A stretch of 64,000 bases of DNA from assembly GCF_000282575.1 (NCBI RefSeq), contig NZ_AKJA01000102.1, positions 1 through 64,000 of the forward strand. Reading direction: 5' to 3'. Source of the DNA: Herbaspirillum sp. YR522 (GTDB taxonomy: Bacteria > Pseudomonadota > Gammaproteobacteria > Burkholderiales > Burkholderiaceae_D). The position numbers and the translations under genes are program-made. Each line of letters opens with the position of its first letter. Position 1 is the first letter of the stretch. Positions 1 through 9,321 of the stretch are shown here, piece by piece. The notes beneath the pieces are model-generated. The model worked only from the letters and a program-made list of their open reading frames with translations, was not told the origin of the DNA and ran no database searches.

Positions 1-2292
1 CCGCCGCCAAAGCGGCCGGTCGGCGGCCTGCGCATCCTGTGGATCACCCCGATGCGCGCCCTGGCCGCCGATACCCTGCGCGCCCTGCAGGCGCCGCTGC
101 CGGCGTTGCTGCCGCACTGGCAGGCCGGCATGCGCACCGGCGACACCTCCTCGGGCGAGCGCGCGCGGCAGATGAAGAGCTTGCCGCAGGTGCTGGTGAC
201 CACGCCCGAGAGCCTGTCGCTGCTGCTGTCGCAGGCCGATGCCCAGCAACGCTTCGACCGGCTCGACGCCATTGTGGTCGACGAATGGCACGAGCTGATG
301 GGCAACAAGCGCGGCGTGCAGGTGCAACTGGCGCTGGCGCGGTTGCGCCGCTGGCGGCCCGAACTGGTGATATGGGGCCTGTCGGCCACGCTGGGCAATC
401 TGGAGCAGGCCATGCGCGCCCTGCTGGGACCAGGCGCGGCCGGCGATGCCGGCGTGCTGGTGCAGGCCGGCCAGCGCAAGCGCATCGAGATCGATACCCT
501 GCTGCCGCCCCAGGCCGGGCGTTTTGCCTGGGCCGGCCACCTGGGCCTGCAGATGCTGCCGGCGGTGGTAGCCGAGATCGAGCACAGCAACAGCACCCTG
601 GTGTTTACCAATACCCGCTCGCAGTCCGAACTGTGGTACCAGAACCTGCTGGCGGCGCGCCCCGATTGGGCCGGCCTGATCGCGCTGCACCACGGCTCGC
701 TCGACCGTGAAGTGCGGGAATGGGTCGAGGCCGGCCTGCGCGAGGGCCGTCTCAAGGCCGTCGTGTGCACTTCCAGCCTGGACCTGGGGGTCGACTTCAC
801 GCCGGTCGAACGGGTCTTGCAGATCGGCAGCGCGCGCGGCGTGGCGCGGCTGTTGCAGCGCGCCGGCCGCTCCGGCCACCAACCGGGACGCACCGCGCGC
901 GCCACGCTGGTGCCGACCAACAGCCTCGAGCTGCTGGAGTCGGCCGCCCTGCAATCGGCGGTGGCCGCCGGGCGCATCGAACAGCGGCCGGTACCCGACT
1001 GTCCGCTCGACGTACTGGTACAGCACCTGGTGACGATTGCGCTGGGCGGCGGCTTCAGCCCCGATGCGCTGCTCGACGAAGTGCGCCAGACCTGGTCCTA
1101 TCGCCACCTGCGCCATGACCAGTGGCAATGGGCACTGGACTTCGTGGTGCGCGGCGGCCAGAGCCTGACCGCCTATCCCGAATACCAGCGGGTGCAGCCG
1201 GACGAACAGGGCATCTACCGCGTGCCGGTGGCGGCCATTGCGCGCCGCCACCGCATGAACGTCGGCACCATCGTGGCCGATGCCAGCATGCATGTGCAAT
1301 ACCTGCGCGGTGGGCGTATCGGCACCATCGAGGAAGGCTTCATCGCGCGCCTGCGGCCGGGCGACCGTTTCCTGTTCGGCGGGCGCATGCTGGAATTCGT
1401 GCGGGTGCACGAGATGACGGCCTGGGTCCGGCGCTCCACCAGCAGTAGCGGTGCCGTGCCGCGCTGGCAGGGCGGCCGCCTGGCGCTGTCCGATACCTTG
1501 GCCCATGCCGTGCTGGACCGCTTGCAGCAAGCCGAAGAAGGCCACTACGATGGCCCCGAGATGCAGGCCGTCAAGCCGCTGCTGGCGATACAGCAACGCT
1601 GGTCGGCACTGCCCACGGCGCAACGCCTGGTGGTGGAACAGCTCAAGAGCCGCGAAGGACATCACCTGTTCTTCTACCCGCTGGCCGGGCGCCTGGTGCA
1701 TGTGGGGCTGGCCGCTCTGCTGGCCTGGCGCATCAGCCGCGAGCAAAGCGCCACTTGGTCGATCTCGGTCAACGACTACGGCTTCGAGCTGCTGGGCGCC
1801 AAGCCGCCGGACCCGGCCCTGTTGATGCCCGAGGCCGCGGCCACGCTGTTTTCCGACGACCACCTGCTGGCCGACGTGCTGGCCAGCCTGAACGCGACCG
1901 AGTTGTCGCAGCGCCGCTTTCGCGAGATCGCCCGCATCGCCGGGCTGGTCAGCCAGGGCTATCCGGGACAGGCAAAGAGTACGCGCCAGTTGCAGGCGTC
2001 GGCGGCGCTGTTCTTCGAGGTATTTCGCAAGCATGACAGCGGCAACCTGCTGTTGACCCAGGCCCAGAGCGAGGTGCTGGAGCAGGAACTGGAGCTGCAA
2101 CGGTTGCGCCAGACGCTGGCCGAGCTGCGCAGCCGCCGGTTGCAACTGATGCCACTGGCGCGCCCGACGCCGCTGGCCTTCGGCTTGATGGTCGAACGTT
2201 TTCGCGAAAAGCTGTCGACCGAGAAAATGTCGGACCGGGTAGCCCGCATGCTGGGAGAACTCGAACGCGCGGCCGACCGGAGCATGCCATGA
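1..2292 (+). CDS. Ligase-associated Lhr-like DEXH-box helicase (5' end outside window)
   Basis: Superfamily 2 helicase of the Lhr-like, ligase-associated family, thought to act in DNA repair with a partner ligase, exonuclease and phosphoesterase. The frame is open from base 1 and the first recognisable piece is motif Ia (TPMRAL, bases 49-66), so Walker A lies upstream of the window rather than being lost. Motif II DEWH is at 280-291, followed by motif III (SATLGN) and a helicase C domain with the arginine-finger motif [13 protein letters not shown] long Lhr-type winged-helix and C-terminal region follows. The TGA stop overlaps the pdeM start by four bases (ATGA), indicating translational coupling. 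The helicase/PdeM pairing is the known arrangement of this family; a ligase and exonuclease probably lie upstream, which cannot be seen here. Confidence 0.93.
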   Translation, partial: PPPKRPVGGLRILWITPMRALAADTLRALQAPLPALLPHWQAGMRTGDTSSGERARQMKSLPQVLVTTPESLSLLLSQADAQQRFDRLDAIVVDEWHELMGNKRGVQVQLALARLRRWRPELVIWGLSATLGNLEQAMRALLGPGAAGDAGVLVQAGQRKRIEIDTLLPPQAGRFAWAGHLGLQMLPAVVAEIEHSNSTLVFTNTRSQSELWYQNLLAARPDWAGLIALHHGSLDREVREWVEAGLREGRLKAVVCTSSLDLGVDFTPVERVLQIGSARGVARLLQRAGRSGHQPGRTARATLVPTNSLELLESAALQSAVAAGRIEQRPVPDCPLDVLVQHLVTIALGGGFSPDALLDEVRQTWSYRHLRHDQWQWALDFVVRGGQSLTAYPEYQRVQPDEQGIYRVPVAAIARRHRMNVGTIVADASMHVQYLRGGRIGTIEEGFIARLRPGDRFLFGGRMLEFVRVHEMTAWVRRSTSSSGAVPRWQGGRLALSDTLAHAVLDRLQQAEEGHYDGPEMQAVKPLLAIQQRWSALPTAQRLVVEQLKSREGHHLFFYPLAGRLVHVGLAALLAWRISREQSATWSISVNDYGFELLGAKPPDPALLMPEAAATLFSDDHLLADVLASLNATELSQRRFREIARIAGLVSQGYPGQAKSTRQLQASAALFFEVFRKHDSGNLLLTQAQSEVLEQELELQRLRQTLAELRSRRLQLMPLARPTPLAFGLMVERFREKLSTEKMSDRVARMLGELERAADRSMP

Positions 2293-2951
2293 GCAGCGAC
2301 CGCTTCGAGGTCGAGGGCCAGCAATTGACCATGCTGCCCGAACGCGCCCTGTTGTGGCAGCAGCGTGCGATCCTGGTGGTGGCAGACGTGCATTTCGGCA
2401 AGGCCGCTGCCTTTCGCGCCAGTGGCGTTCCAGTGCCGCACGGCACCACGCGCGCCAATCTCGACGCGCTCGATGCACTGGTGGCGCGCCATCGGGTACG
2501 GCACATCGTATTCCTGGGGGATTTCCTGCATGCCCGCGCCGGCCGCGCGCCGGCTACGATGGCCGAGCTGGCGCAATGGCGCGCCCGTCATGCGTGGCTG
2601 GAACTGACGCTGGTGCGCGGCAACCACGACCTGCACGCCGGCGATCCGCCGGCCGCGCTAGGCATGCGCATCGTCGACGAACCATGGCACCTGGGACCGT
2701 TGGCGTTGTGCCACCATCCGCGGCAATTGCCGGGCGCCTTCGTACTGGCCGGCCACGTCCATCCGGTCTACCGCCTGGCCGCCGCCGGTGACGCCCTGCG
2801 CCTGCCCTGCTTCGTGGTCGATCGGCACGGCGCCCTGTTGCCGGCCTTCGGTGCCTTTACCGGCGGCTACCAGGTCACGCCGCAAGCCGGGCAACGGCTG
2901 TACCTGGTGGCCGACGATCGCATCCTGCCGTTGCCGGCGTTGCCGGCCTAG
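2289..2951 (+). CDS. pdeM: Ligase-associated metallophosphoesterase PdeM
   Basis: Calcineurin-like phosphoesterase of 220 residues, the nuclease/phosphatase partner of the ligase-associated repair set. Metal-binding motifs are visible in order: DVHFGK (Asp33, His35), GDFLHAR (Asp78), RGNHD (Asn112, His113) and GHVHPV (His156, His158). Length is normal for the family and there is no signal peptide, so it should be cytoplasmic. It begins inside the end of the helicase gene (ATGA overlap) and ends 8 bases before the convergent outer-membrane protein gene. Its exact substrate in this set is not settled. Confidence 0.93.
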   Translation: MSSDRFEVEGQQLTMLPERALLWQQRAILVVADVHFGKAAAFRASGVPVPHGTTRANLDALDALVARHRVRHIVFLGDFLHARAGRAPATMAELAQWRARHAWLELTLVRGNHDLHAGDPPAALGMRIVDEPWHLGPLALCHHPRQLPGAFVLAGHVHPVYRLAAAGDALRLPCFVVDRHGALLPAFGAFTGGYQVTPQAGQRLYLVADDRILPLPALPA

Positions 2952-2970
2952 AACTTGACCTAGAACTTGG
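2947..2970. repeat. 12-base tandem duplication carrying both convergent stop codons
   Basis: CCTAGAACTTGA (2947-2958) is followed at once by CCTAGAACTTGG (2959-2970). The first copy holds the pdeM stop codon; the second holds the stop codon of the opposing outer-membrane protein gene, both through the palindrome CTAG. It looks like a small slip duplication that kept both genes intact. Confidence 0.8.
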
Positions 2971-4351
2971 ACGACAGGCCCACGTTCCACTTGCGCTCGG
3001 GGTCGCCCGAATCGGGCAGCAAGCCCTTCGAGTAATCCAGGCTCACGCCGATGTTCTGGTTGAGGTTGTAGGTCAGCACGGCCTTCCAGTAATGGATGCT
3101 GCGGTCGCCCTGCAGCGCCTTGAGGCCGGTAAAGGTGGTGGTGAAGTCGAACGGCAAGGCCGGGTTGGTCGAGGCCAGCGTGAAACCGGCCTGCGCGCCC
3201 AGGCGGACGAAATCCTGGTGCTGGTCGTAGACCGCCGGGTCGCCCCGGTCGAGATAGGTACCGTTGCGGCTCTGGCCGATCAGGATCGGCTTGACGGCCA
3301 GGCCGTTGCTCCAGCGCACGAAGTCGTTCAACCACCCCTGGCGCACCGGCGTATAGGTGAAGTTGACGGTCAGCAGGCGGCTGCCGTCGGTATTGTTGAT
3401 CAGGTAGTCGGGCCGCGCGGTGAGGTCTTCGGTATTGCCCGAGTCGGCATGCGTGAAATGGAACCCCGACAGCATACCGAACTGGCTGGTGCGGGTGGTG
3501 GTGGCATTGGGGTTGCCATCGGTGTAGACGGTGACCCGGTTCTGCTTCAGGCCCACGTAGGGCACCGCCTCGTAGGTGCTGCCGGGCTCGCCGAAGGAGC
3601 GCTTGCCGAACGAATAGCCGGTGTAGACCACGATGTCGTTGGTACGCGACTGCGCCACGTCATCGCTGGCCAGCGACAGGCGCGCCCGCTCCACCGAGGC
3701 ATAGCCGGCCGCATTGCTGCGGTCGATCGAAAGCTGGTCGGGGTTGCCGCGCACCCGTACATTGTCGAACCAGCTGGGTTCACGGGCCGGCGCGGCAGGC
3801 GCGGCCGCGGGCGTGGCGGCCACGGTAGGCTGGCCGGCGGTCCCGGTGGCGGCGGCGGCCACCATGCTGGCGGCGGCTGCCGAATGCGGCAGGCTCGGGC
3901 GCGCCGCGGCCGCGGTGCAGACCAGCGCGGTGGTATTGCCCTGCGCCAGGAAGGCCCGAGCATCGGACTTGCCGCTAGACTTGAATTGCGCGTCCTTGCC
4001 GTCGAGCAGGCCTTGCAGGTCCTCGCCGAGGTGATCGACGTTGCAGCTGTCGCCGCTGCAGCTGGCCGCACCGGCGCTCTTTTCGGCCGCGCGCTTGGCC
4101 AGCAGCCACGACGCCAGCGCACGGTAGGAAGACAACGGCGCCGGATGATCGCCCACCGACAGGTAGGCGGTACTGACCGGATAGGTCTTGAGCAGGTAGG
4201 CCGCCAGTTTTTCCTTGTCGAGTGCCTGCCCGGGGGCGCAATCGATGGCGCCGGGCCCGCCAGCGCTGGAGCCGGCGGATTGGGCGTGGACGACGGCCCA
4301 GGGCAAGGAACACAGCATGACTGCTGCAAGCGAATGCATTTTGCGTTGCAT
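2960..4351 (-). CDS. Outer-membrane beta-barrel protein, function unknown
   Basis: 463 residues. I start it at 4351 because AGAGGAAACCC directly precedes that ATG, and the protein then opens with a normal signal peptide (MQRKMHSLAAVMLCSLPWA...VHA). After the signal there is a roughly 200-residue periplasmic part containing several Cys (a close pair, CSGDSC) and an Ala/Pro-rich linker. The C-terminal half has alternating polar/aromatic strands typical of a beta-barrel and ends in Phe (LSSKF), the usual Bam recognition signal. No named family was recognised. It is convergent with pdeM and probably monocistronic. Role could be a porin-like or structural outer-membrane protein; that is inference from architecture only. 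Confidence 0.8.
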   Translation of the reverse strand: MQRKMHSLAAVMLCSLPWAVVHAQSAGSSAGGPGAIDCAPGQALDKEKLAAYLLKTYPVSTAYLSVGDHPAPLSSYRALASWLLAKRAAEKSAGAASCSGDSCNVDHLGEDLQGLLDGKDAQFKSSGKSDARAFLAQGNTTALVCTAAAARPSLPHSAAAASMVAAAATGTAGQPTVAATPAAAPAAPAREPSWFDNVRVRGNPDQLSIDRSNAAGYASVERARLSLASDDVAQSRTNDIVVYTGYSFGKRSFGEPGSTYEAVPYVGLKQNRVTVYTDGNPNATTTRTSQFGMLSGFHFTHADSGNTEDLTARPDYLINNTDGSRLLTVNFTYTPVRQGWLNDFVRWSNGLAVKPILIGQSRNGTYLDRGDPAVYDQHQDFVRLGAQAGFTLASTNPALPFDFTTTFTGLKALQGDRSIHYWKAVLTYNLNQNIGVSLDYSKGLLPDSGDPERKWNVGLSSKF

Positions 4352-4527
4352 GGGTTTCCTCTTGAGGGGGATTGAATGGCGTTGCAACGGCACAGGCCGC
4401 AGCCGGCACGGCGACCGCCCGGGACCGGCAGGCGACACTGCGCTCAGGCAGGCCAGCTGATCGGTGGACGGTCAAACGCAGGTATGGATGCGCTGCAGCG
4501 CAAAATGTTCAATTCGGCTGCAGTTTT

Positions 4528-5544
4528 TTACGCGGCGACGGGACGCCACTCGAGTTGGCCCAGCAGATGGCGATGGATGATGATCTTATAGCTGTCCAGA
4601 TCGAAGCCCGGGCGGTTTTTCTGCGAGCTGCGCATCGTCAATTGACGATGCTCGTGGTCCAGCGTGCCCAGGTAGCGCCACTGGTCGACCACATGCACCT
4701 GGCGCAAGCCATCCTGGTGCTCGACGATGCCCATGCGGCCGACGAAGGGCCAGGGCACGATACGCAATTCTTCCAGCGCTGCGTTCAGGCGTTGCTGGTG
4801 GTCATGGTGCGACTCCTCGCCGGTGCAGGCGCCGCGGCAGCGACGGATCTGGCGGCCGAAGCAGGCCATGCCCTCGCCCGTGGACGGCTCCAGCCCGGTG
4901 ACGAACGAGCACAGGCCGTGTTGCGCCACCAACTGGTGCAGCGCCTCCTGGGCGGCGCGTTCCGATCCGAACACGCCGAACAGCGGATGATTGGCCGCCA
5001 CTTCGTGTTCCGACACCCGCGCCACGCCGGGGCGGCCCTCGGCATCCAGGCGCAGCGTAAACAGGCAACGCTTGTCGCGTGCCTTCTTGTTATGCAATGG
5101 GCGCAGTTCGCGCAGCAACTGGGCTTCGAGCAGTTCGGCGCCGATCTCGCCGGCGCAACGGTGATGCTCCACGCGGCGGGTCTGGCGCACCAGCATCTGC
5201 TCGTCGTGGTTGTTCAACTGGGCCAGCACGCGACCGCGCAGGTTCAGGCTGCGGCCCACATACAAGGGCATGTCGTTGGCGCCGCGCAGCACGTACACGC
5301 CGCAGGCCTGCGGCAGGCTGTCGATGCTGGCGCGCTCGATATGGATCGGATAATTGGCGGTGGCAGCCCGATGCGCTGCCGGCTGGGCGGCATTGAAGGT
5401 GGCGGTGGTGCGCTGGCCGTCGCGGTTGCGCGCCATCGCCGGTGCGCCCGGCATCAACGCCGGGTAGCCCCCACCCAGCAAATGGCTGGTCAGCATGTGG
5501 TTGAGCGAGTGGCGATAGCTGGAGTGATTCATCATCTGGGACAT
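4528..5544 (-). CDS. cho: GIY-YIG nuclease related to excinuclease Cho
   Basis: 338 residues with a UvrC-N-type GIY-YIG domain: GVY (about residue 82) and YVGRSLNLRGR (about 95-105), then a Cho-like C-terminal half. Cho makes the 3' incision in UvrABC repair, often at lesions UvrC handles poorly. It has an unusual N-terminal extension of about 65 low-complexity residues before the nuclease. The start is uncertain: ATG at 5544 and ATG at 5535 are both possible and neither has a clear Shine-Dalgarno; an upstream ATG (5586) is less likely. It lies among other repair genes (helicase/PdeM, Ku). No LexA box was seen near it. Confidence 0.82.
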   Translation of the reverse strand: MSQMMNHSSYRHSLNHMLTSHLLGGGYPALMPGAPAMARNRDGQRTTATFNAAQPAAHRAATANYPIHIERASIDSLPQACGVYVLRGANDMPLYVGRSLNLRGRVLAQLNNHDEQMLVRQTRRVEHHRCAGEIGAELLEAQLLRELRPLHNKKARDKRCLFTLRLDAEGRPGVARVSEHEVAANHPLFGVFGSERAAQEALHQLVAQHGLCSFVTGLEPSTGEGMACFGRQIRRCRGACTGEESHHDHQQRLNAALEELRIVPWPFVGRMGIVEHQDGLRQVHVVDQWRYLGTLDHEHRQLTMRSSQKNRPGFDLDSYKIIIHRHLLGQLEWRPVAA

Positions 5545-5709
5545 TCTTATATCTAAGCTTGCAGTACGGGAGCGCGGCGATGGCACCCCCTGAAAAAGTT
5601 AAAGTGGATTATGAAGTTCAGGCGCCAACTGCTCAGTCGGCAGGACGATGAAGCTCATGTAGGACATCGCCTCTAATCGTTGCAACCGGGAAATATCGTT
5701 GACATCATG

Positions 5710-6717
5710 TCAAGCCTGTTTCCTGGCCGGGGTACGGCTCTTGGCGGTACCGGATCGGGCCGTGCCCTTGGCCGTGGCGGTCTTGGCGGTGCCTTTCTTT
5801 GCCGTGCTGCGCTTGGCGCTCGGCTTGGCCGCCTTGCCGGTCCTGGTTGCCTGCCTGGACGTGGGAAGTGCATGGACCGTGGCCTGCTTGTCGGCGACCT
5901 CCCTGCCCTTGCCCTTGCCTTCCAGGCTACTCTTGAGCAAGGCCATCAGGTCGACCACCTTGCCGCTACCGGCGGCACTGGCCGGCGCGGATTGCGCGTC
6001 GGCCTCGGCCATTTCGTGGGTCTGCCCGCTCTTGATCTTCTTCTTGATCAGCGCCAGGACGTCATCGCGATAAGTATCGCGAAACTGCTCCGGGTTCCAT
6101 TGGCTCGACATCTGGTCGATCAGGGCCCGGGCCATATCGACCTCCTGCTTCGACACCCCCGACTTCCTGGCATTGCGTGCCGGCAATTTCAGGTCATCAG
6201 GCGGGCGCAGTTCGGTCGGATAGCGCAGCGTGATCAGGTGCAGCAGGTCACCCTGGGGAATCAGCGCGGCCAGGTGCTGGCGGGTACGGATGACGATCTG
6301 GGCGATGGCCATCTTGCCGCTGGCTTGCAGCGTCTCGCGCAGCAACGCATAGGCCTTGTCGCCGCCCTTGGTGGGCGCCAGGTAATACGGTTGCTCGTAA
6401 TACAGGATAGGCACCGATTCGATCTCGACGAAGCTCTGGATATCGACACTCTGGGTGGCCTCGACGTTGGCCTGGCGCAGGTCTTCGTCCGACATCAGGA
6501 CGAACTTGCCGTCTTCGTATTCGTAGCCCTTGACGATGTTCTCCCAGGCCACCTCGCGGCCGTTCTTCTTGTTGTAGCGCTTATACCCCACCGGCGACAG
6601 GTCGCGCTTGTCGAGCATCGTGAAGTCGAGCTCGTCGTGTTGCTCGGCGGTGTACAGCTCGACCGGGATGTTGATCAGTCCGAAGCTGATGGCGCCTTTC
6701 CATAGTGCACGTCGCAT
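5710..6717 (-). CDS. ku: Non-homologous end-joining protein Ku
   Basis: Bacterial Ku, 335 residues, which binds DNA double-strand ends as a dimer and recruits LigD. The protein opens with the family signature WKGAISFGLINIPVELY and the Ku ring spans roughly residues 1-250. The last ~80 residues are a Lys/Ala/Thr-rich histone-H1-like tail full of AKS/TAK repeats, longer than in minimal Ku proteins; such tails are known to promote DNA binding and end sliding. GGAGGAAATTGCC precedes the ATG. No ligD is visible in the window, so the partner must be elsewhere. Confidence 0.96.
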   Translation of the reverse strand: MRRALWKGAISFGLINIPVELYTAEQHDELDFTMLDKRDLSPVGYKRYNKKNGREVAWENIVKGYEYEDGKFVLMSDEDLRQANVEATQSVDIQSFVEIESVPILYYEQPYYLAPTKGGDKAYALLRETLQASGKMAIAQIVIRTRQHLAALIPQGDLLHLITLRYPTELRPPDDLKLPARNARKSGVSKQEVDMARALIDQMSSQWNPEQFRDTYRDDVLALIKKKIKSGQTHEMAEADAQSAPASAAGSGKVVDLMALLKSSLEGKGKGREVADKQATVHALPTSRQATRTGKAAKPSAKRSTAKKGTAKTATAKGTARSGTAKSRTPARKQA

Positions 6718-6948
6718 GGCAATTTCCTCCCTGACCAGATGCCGGCAGTATCGTGCGCAAGCCCCGCCGACACAGTCGGCCTGAGGATGAACTTGCCGTA
6801 GGACAGCCAGTTATCGCACGCGGTTCGGGCCCGCCGCGTGGCCTGGCTTATGAGTTCTCCTACAGGCATTTACCGCTGGGTCCGATATGGACGAGTCGCC
6901 GGCTGGCATAACCTGATGCTCTTCGTTGTCATCGCCAGAGGAGCCCTC

Positions 6949-8643
6949 ATGACCGCCACCGTTGCAGACATTCTTGTCGATACCCTTTACGAGATCGGCG
7001 TGCGCCAGATCTTCGGGGTGGTCGGCGACGCCTTGAACCCCTTGACCGAGGCACTGCGGCGCGACAAACGCATCGAATGGATCGGCGTGCGCCACGAAGA
7101 AGGCGCCGCCTTGGCTGCCGCCGGCCAGGCCAAGCTGACCGGGCGCCTGGCGGTGTGCTGCGGCACCACCGGCCCCGGTGCCAACCACCTGGTGGCCGGG
7201 CTGTATGAAGCCCGCAAGGACCACGCGCCGGTGCTGGCCATCTCGGGCGGGGTGCCGGCGGCGCGGCGCGGCACCGATTACCTGCAGGAAAACAATCCCG
7301 ATATCCTGTTTCGTGACGTGGCCGTCTATACCCAGACCGTCACCAGCGCCGAGCAGGCGCCAGCGGTGATCCACCAGGCCATCGCCCAGGCCCTGGCGCA
7401 ACAGGGCGTGGCGCACCTCAATATCCCGGCCGATGTCATCGGCGCCAAGGTCGGCCAGCCGGTGCCCAGCGTCAATACGCTGCAACCGCCGCTTGAACTG
7501 GCGCCGGCCGAGCAGTCGCTGGACGCGGCCGTGGAACTGATCGACGGCGCCAAGTCGGTGGCCATCTTCGCCGGCAACGGCTGCCGCGACGCCATCGACG
7601 ATGTGCTGGCACTGGCCGAGAAACTGCAGGCGCCGGTAATGCATACCTTCAAGGCCAAGGACATGGTGGCCTACGACCACCCGCAATGGATCGGCGGCGT
7701 CGGCCTGATCGGCGGCGCCCCCGGCACCGATGCCCTGCAGCGGGCCGAGGTGGTGTTGATGCTGGGCACCGACTATCCCTATTCCGAATTCCTGCCGACC
7801 AAGAGCCGCATCATCCAGGTCGACCAGCGCGGCTTTGTACTGGGTCGCCGGGCGGCCGTCGAAGTGGGTATCACCGGTTCGGTGGCGCCCACGGTGAGGC
7901 AACTGCTGGCCCGCGTGACGGGCAAGACCGATAGCGCATCGCTGCAGCAGGCCAATGCCGAGCGCGAGAAATGGAACGCCACGCTGGACACCAAGGCCGA
8001 GGCCAAGCGCCACCACAAGAAGATCAAGCCGCAGCGCCTGGCGCGCGAGCTGGGCGAGCATGCCCGCAGTGACGCCGTGTTCGTGGTCGATACCGGGGTG
8101 GTGACGCTGTGGTGCGGCAACTGGATCCGCCAGCGTGCGCGCCAGCGCCTGCTGGCTTCTTTCAACAACGCCGCGGTCGGCACCTCGCTGGGCCAGGCCA
8201 ACGGCATCCAGAGCCTGGACCGCAAGCGGCAGGTGATCGTGGCGGTCGGCGATGGTGGCTTCACCATGCTACTGGGCGAGTTCATGACCAGCGTCGAGCA
8301 CCGCCTGCCGGTCAAGGTAGTGGTCTTCAACAATCGCCAATGGGGCCTGGTCCATCTGGAGATGGAAGAAGCCGGCCTGCCCGCCTTCGACGGCGCCGAG
8401 TTTCCCAACCCCGACTTTGCCGCATTTGCCGTGGCCTGTGGCGGCGCCGGCTTTACTGCCCGCACCCCCGACGAACTCGAGGCCGGCATCACGCAATTGC
8501 TGGCCGCGCCGGGGCCGGCCGTGCTCAACGTGTTCATCGACCCCGACGAACTGCCCAGCATGCCGCACATCAAGATGGAACAGATCCTGCGCTTTGGCCT
8601 GGCCAAAGTGAAGGAAAGCCTGATTGCGATGAAAGGAGCCTGA
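6949..8643 (+). CDS. poxB: Thiamine-pyrophosphate enzyme of the pyruvate oxidase (PoxB) type
   Basis: 564 residues. The start at 6949 has AGAGGAGCCCTC in front of it. The protein has the three domains of ThDP enzymes: an N-terminal PYR domain with catalytic Glu in VRHEEGAA (residues 50-51), a central FAD/nucleotide domain, and a C-terminal PP domain with the ThDP motif GDGG (434-437) closing at NN (461-462). The closest named family is pyruvate:quinone oxidoreductase, which makes acetate and CO2 and feeds electrons to ubiquinone; acetolactate synthase relatives cannot be excluded. It is coupled to the small gene at 8645 and sits in a run of stress-type genes. PoxB is a stationary-phase enzyme in enterics, which fits that setting. 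Confidence 0.85.
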   Translation: MTATVADILVDTLYEIGVRQIFGVVGDALNPLTEALRRDKRIEWIGVRHEEGAALAAAGQAKLTGRLAVCCGTTGPGANHLVAGLYEARKDHAPVLAISGGVPAARRGTDYLQENNPDILFRDVAVYTQTVTSAEQAPAVIHQAIAQALAQQGVAHLNIPADVIGAKVGQPVPSVNTLQPPLELAPAEQSLDAAVELIDGAKSVAIFAGNGCRDAIDDVLALAEKLQAPVMHTFKAKDMVAYDHPQWIGGVGLIGGAPGTDALQRAEVVLMLGTDYPYSEFLPTKSRIIQVDQRGFVLGRRAAVEVGITGSVAPTVRQLLARVTGKTDSASLQQANAEREKWNATLDTKAEAKRHHKKIKPQRLARELGEHARSDAVFVVDTGVVTLWCGNWIRQRARQRLLASFNNAAVGTSLGQANGIQSLDRKRQVIVAVGDGGFTMLLGEFMTSVEHRLPVKVVVFNNRQWGLVHLEMEEAGLPAFDGAEFPNPDFAAFAVACGGAGFTARTPDELEAGITQLLAAPGPAVLNVFIDPDELPSMPHIKMEQILRFGLAKVKESLIAMKGA

Positions 8644-8644
8644 C

Positions 8645-8917
8645 ATGACCCATCCCGACGCTACCGACCACCAACGTCGCCAGCAATATGCGCAAGAATT
8701 GCACGCCCGTTTCGAGGCCTATCGGCTGGGGGCCATCGAGCACTGGCCGGTGGCCGAGCAGCCGCTGACCGAGACCGCTTTTGCGGCGGCGCGGCGCGAG
8801 CTCGAGCTGATGACGGGCGCCATGTTGCACCCCGGCGAAAAACCACGCGACCTGAGCGCGCCACCGGCGGCCGGAGGTGCGCAGTATGAAGATGTGACCC
8901 CGGCGCCATGGCCGTGA
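8645..8917 (+). CDS. Small conserved-looking protein downstream of poxB
   Basis: 90 residues, not recognised. AAGGAG inside the last codons of the PoxB-like gene and a one-base gap show it is translated with that gene. The sequence is polar, with a helical N-terminal half (DATDHQRRQQYAQELHARF) and a Pro-rich tail; no signal peptide or membrane segment. It may be an accessory or stress protein, but no function can be assigned. Confidence 0.7.
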   Translation: MTHPDATDHQRRQQYAQELHARFEAYRLGAIEHWPVAEQPLTETAFAAARRELELMTGAMLHPGEKPRDLSAPPAAGGAQYEDVTPAPWP

Positions 8918-9017
8918 ATTCTTCCGGCTTTCTTACACTCGCTTGGGCGGCCATCTTATAGCCGCCAACGATGGGTGACGGTAACCTGCAATGACTGGCA
9001 CTCTAAAGGAGAATCCC

Positions 9018-9233
9018 ATGACTGAAAAAAAACAGGAAACGCGCCCTGTCAAGTACGACACCCCGTCGGAAGTGGCGCTGGACGAGGCAAGTGAGATGAG
9101 CTTTCCCAATAGCGACCCGGTGGCTACATCCAACATCACGCGCATCACGAAGGCGCCTGAGATGCCGCACGCGGCAGAGGATCACCAGAACAGCCACCAG
9201 GTCAAGCAGTCCGAAAAGGCCGGCAAGACCTGA
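9018..9233 (+). CDS. Small polar protein, function unknown
   Basis: 71 residues starting at the ATG that follows AAAGGAGAATCCC; an in-frame ATG nine codons upstream lacks a binding site. Very hydrophilic, Lys/Glu/Ser/Asn-rich, no Cys or Trp, probably disordered. The same ribosome-binding context (AGGAGAATCCC-ATG) is repeated before the PfpI-like gene at 9322. A strong terminator follows at 9254. Confidence 0.72.
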   Translation: MTEKKQETRPVKYDTPSEVALDEASEMSFPNSDPVATSNITRITKAPEMPHAAEDHQNSHQVKQSEKAGKT

Positions 9234-9253
9234 GGCATGGCTGCTGACACCAG

Positions 9254-9282
9254 GGCGGCCCGCAGTTCCGGCCGCCTTTTTT
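9254..9282 (+). terminator. Intrinsic terminator
   Basis: Perfect 7-bp stem GGCGGCC/GGCCGCC (9254-9260 with 9270-9276), a 9-base loop and a run of six T. It closes the transcript of the small gene at 9018. Confidence 0.88.
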
Positions 9283-9321
9283 GCGTCGCGCCGATCAATT
9301 GCAACTTCATAGGAGAATCCC

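Noticed and set aside
3092-4375. 427-codon frame opposite the outer-membrane protein gene
   Set aside because: Val/Gly/Arg-rich shadow; the minus-strand product has a signal peptide and a C-terminal Phe barrel.
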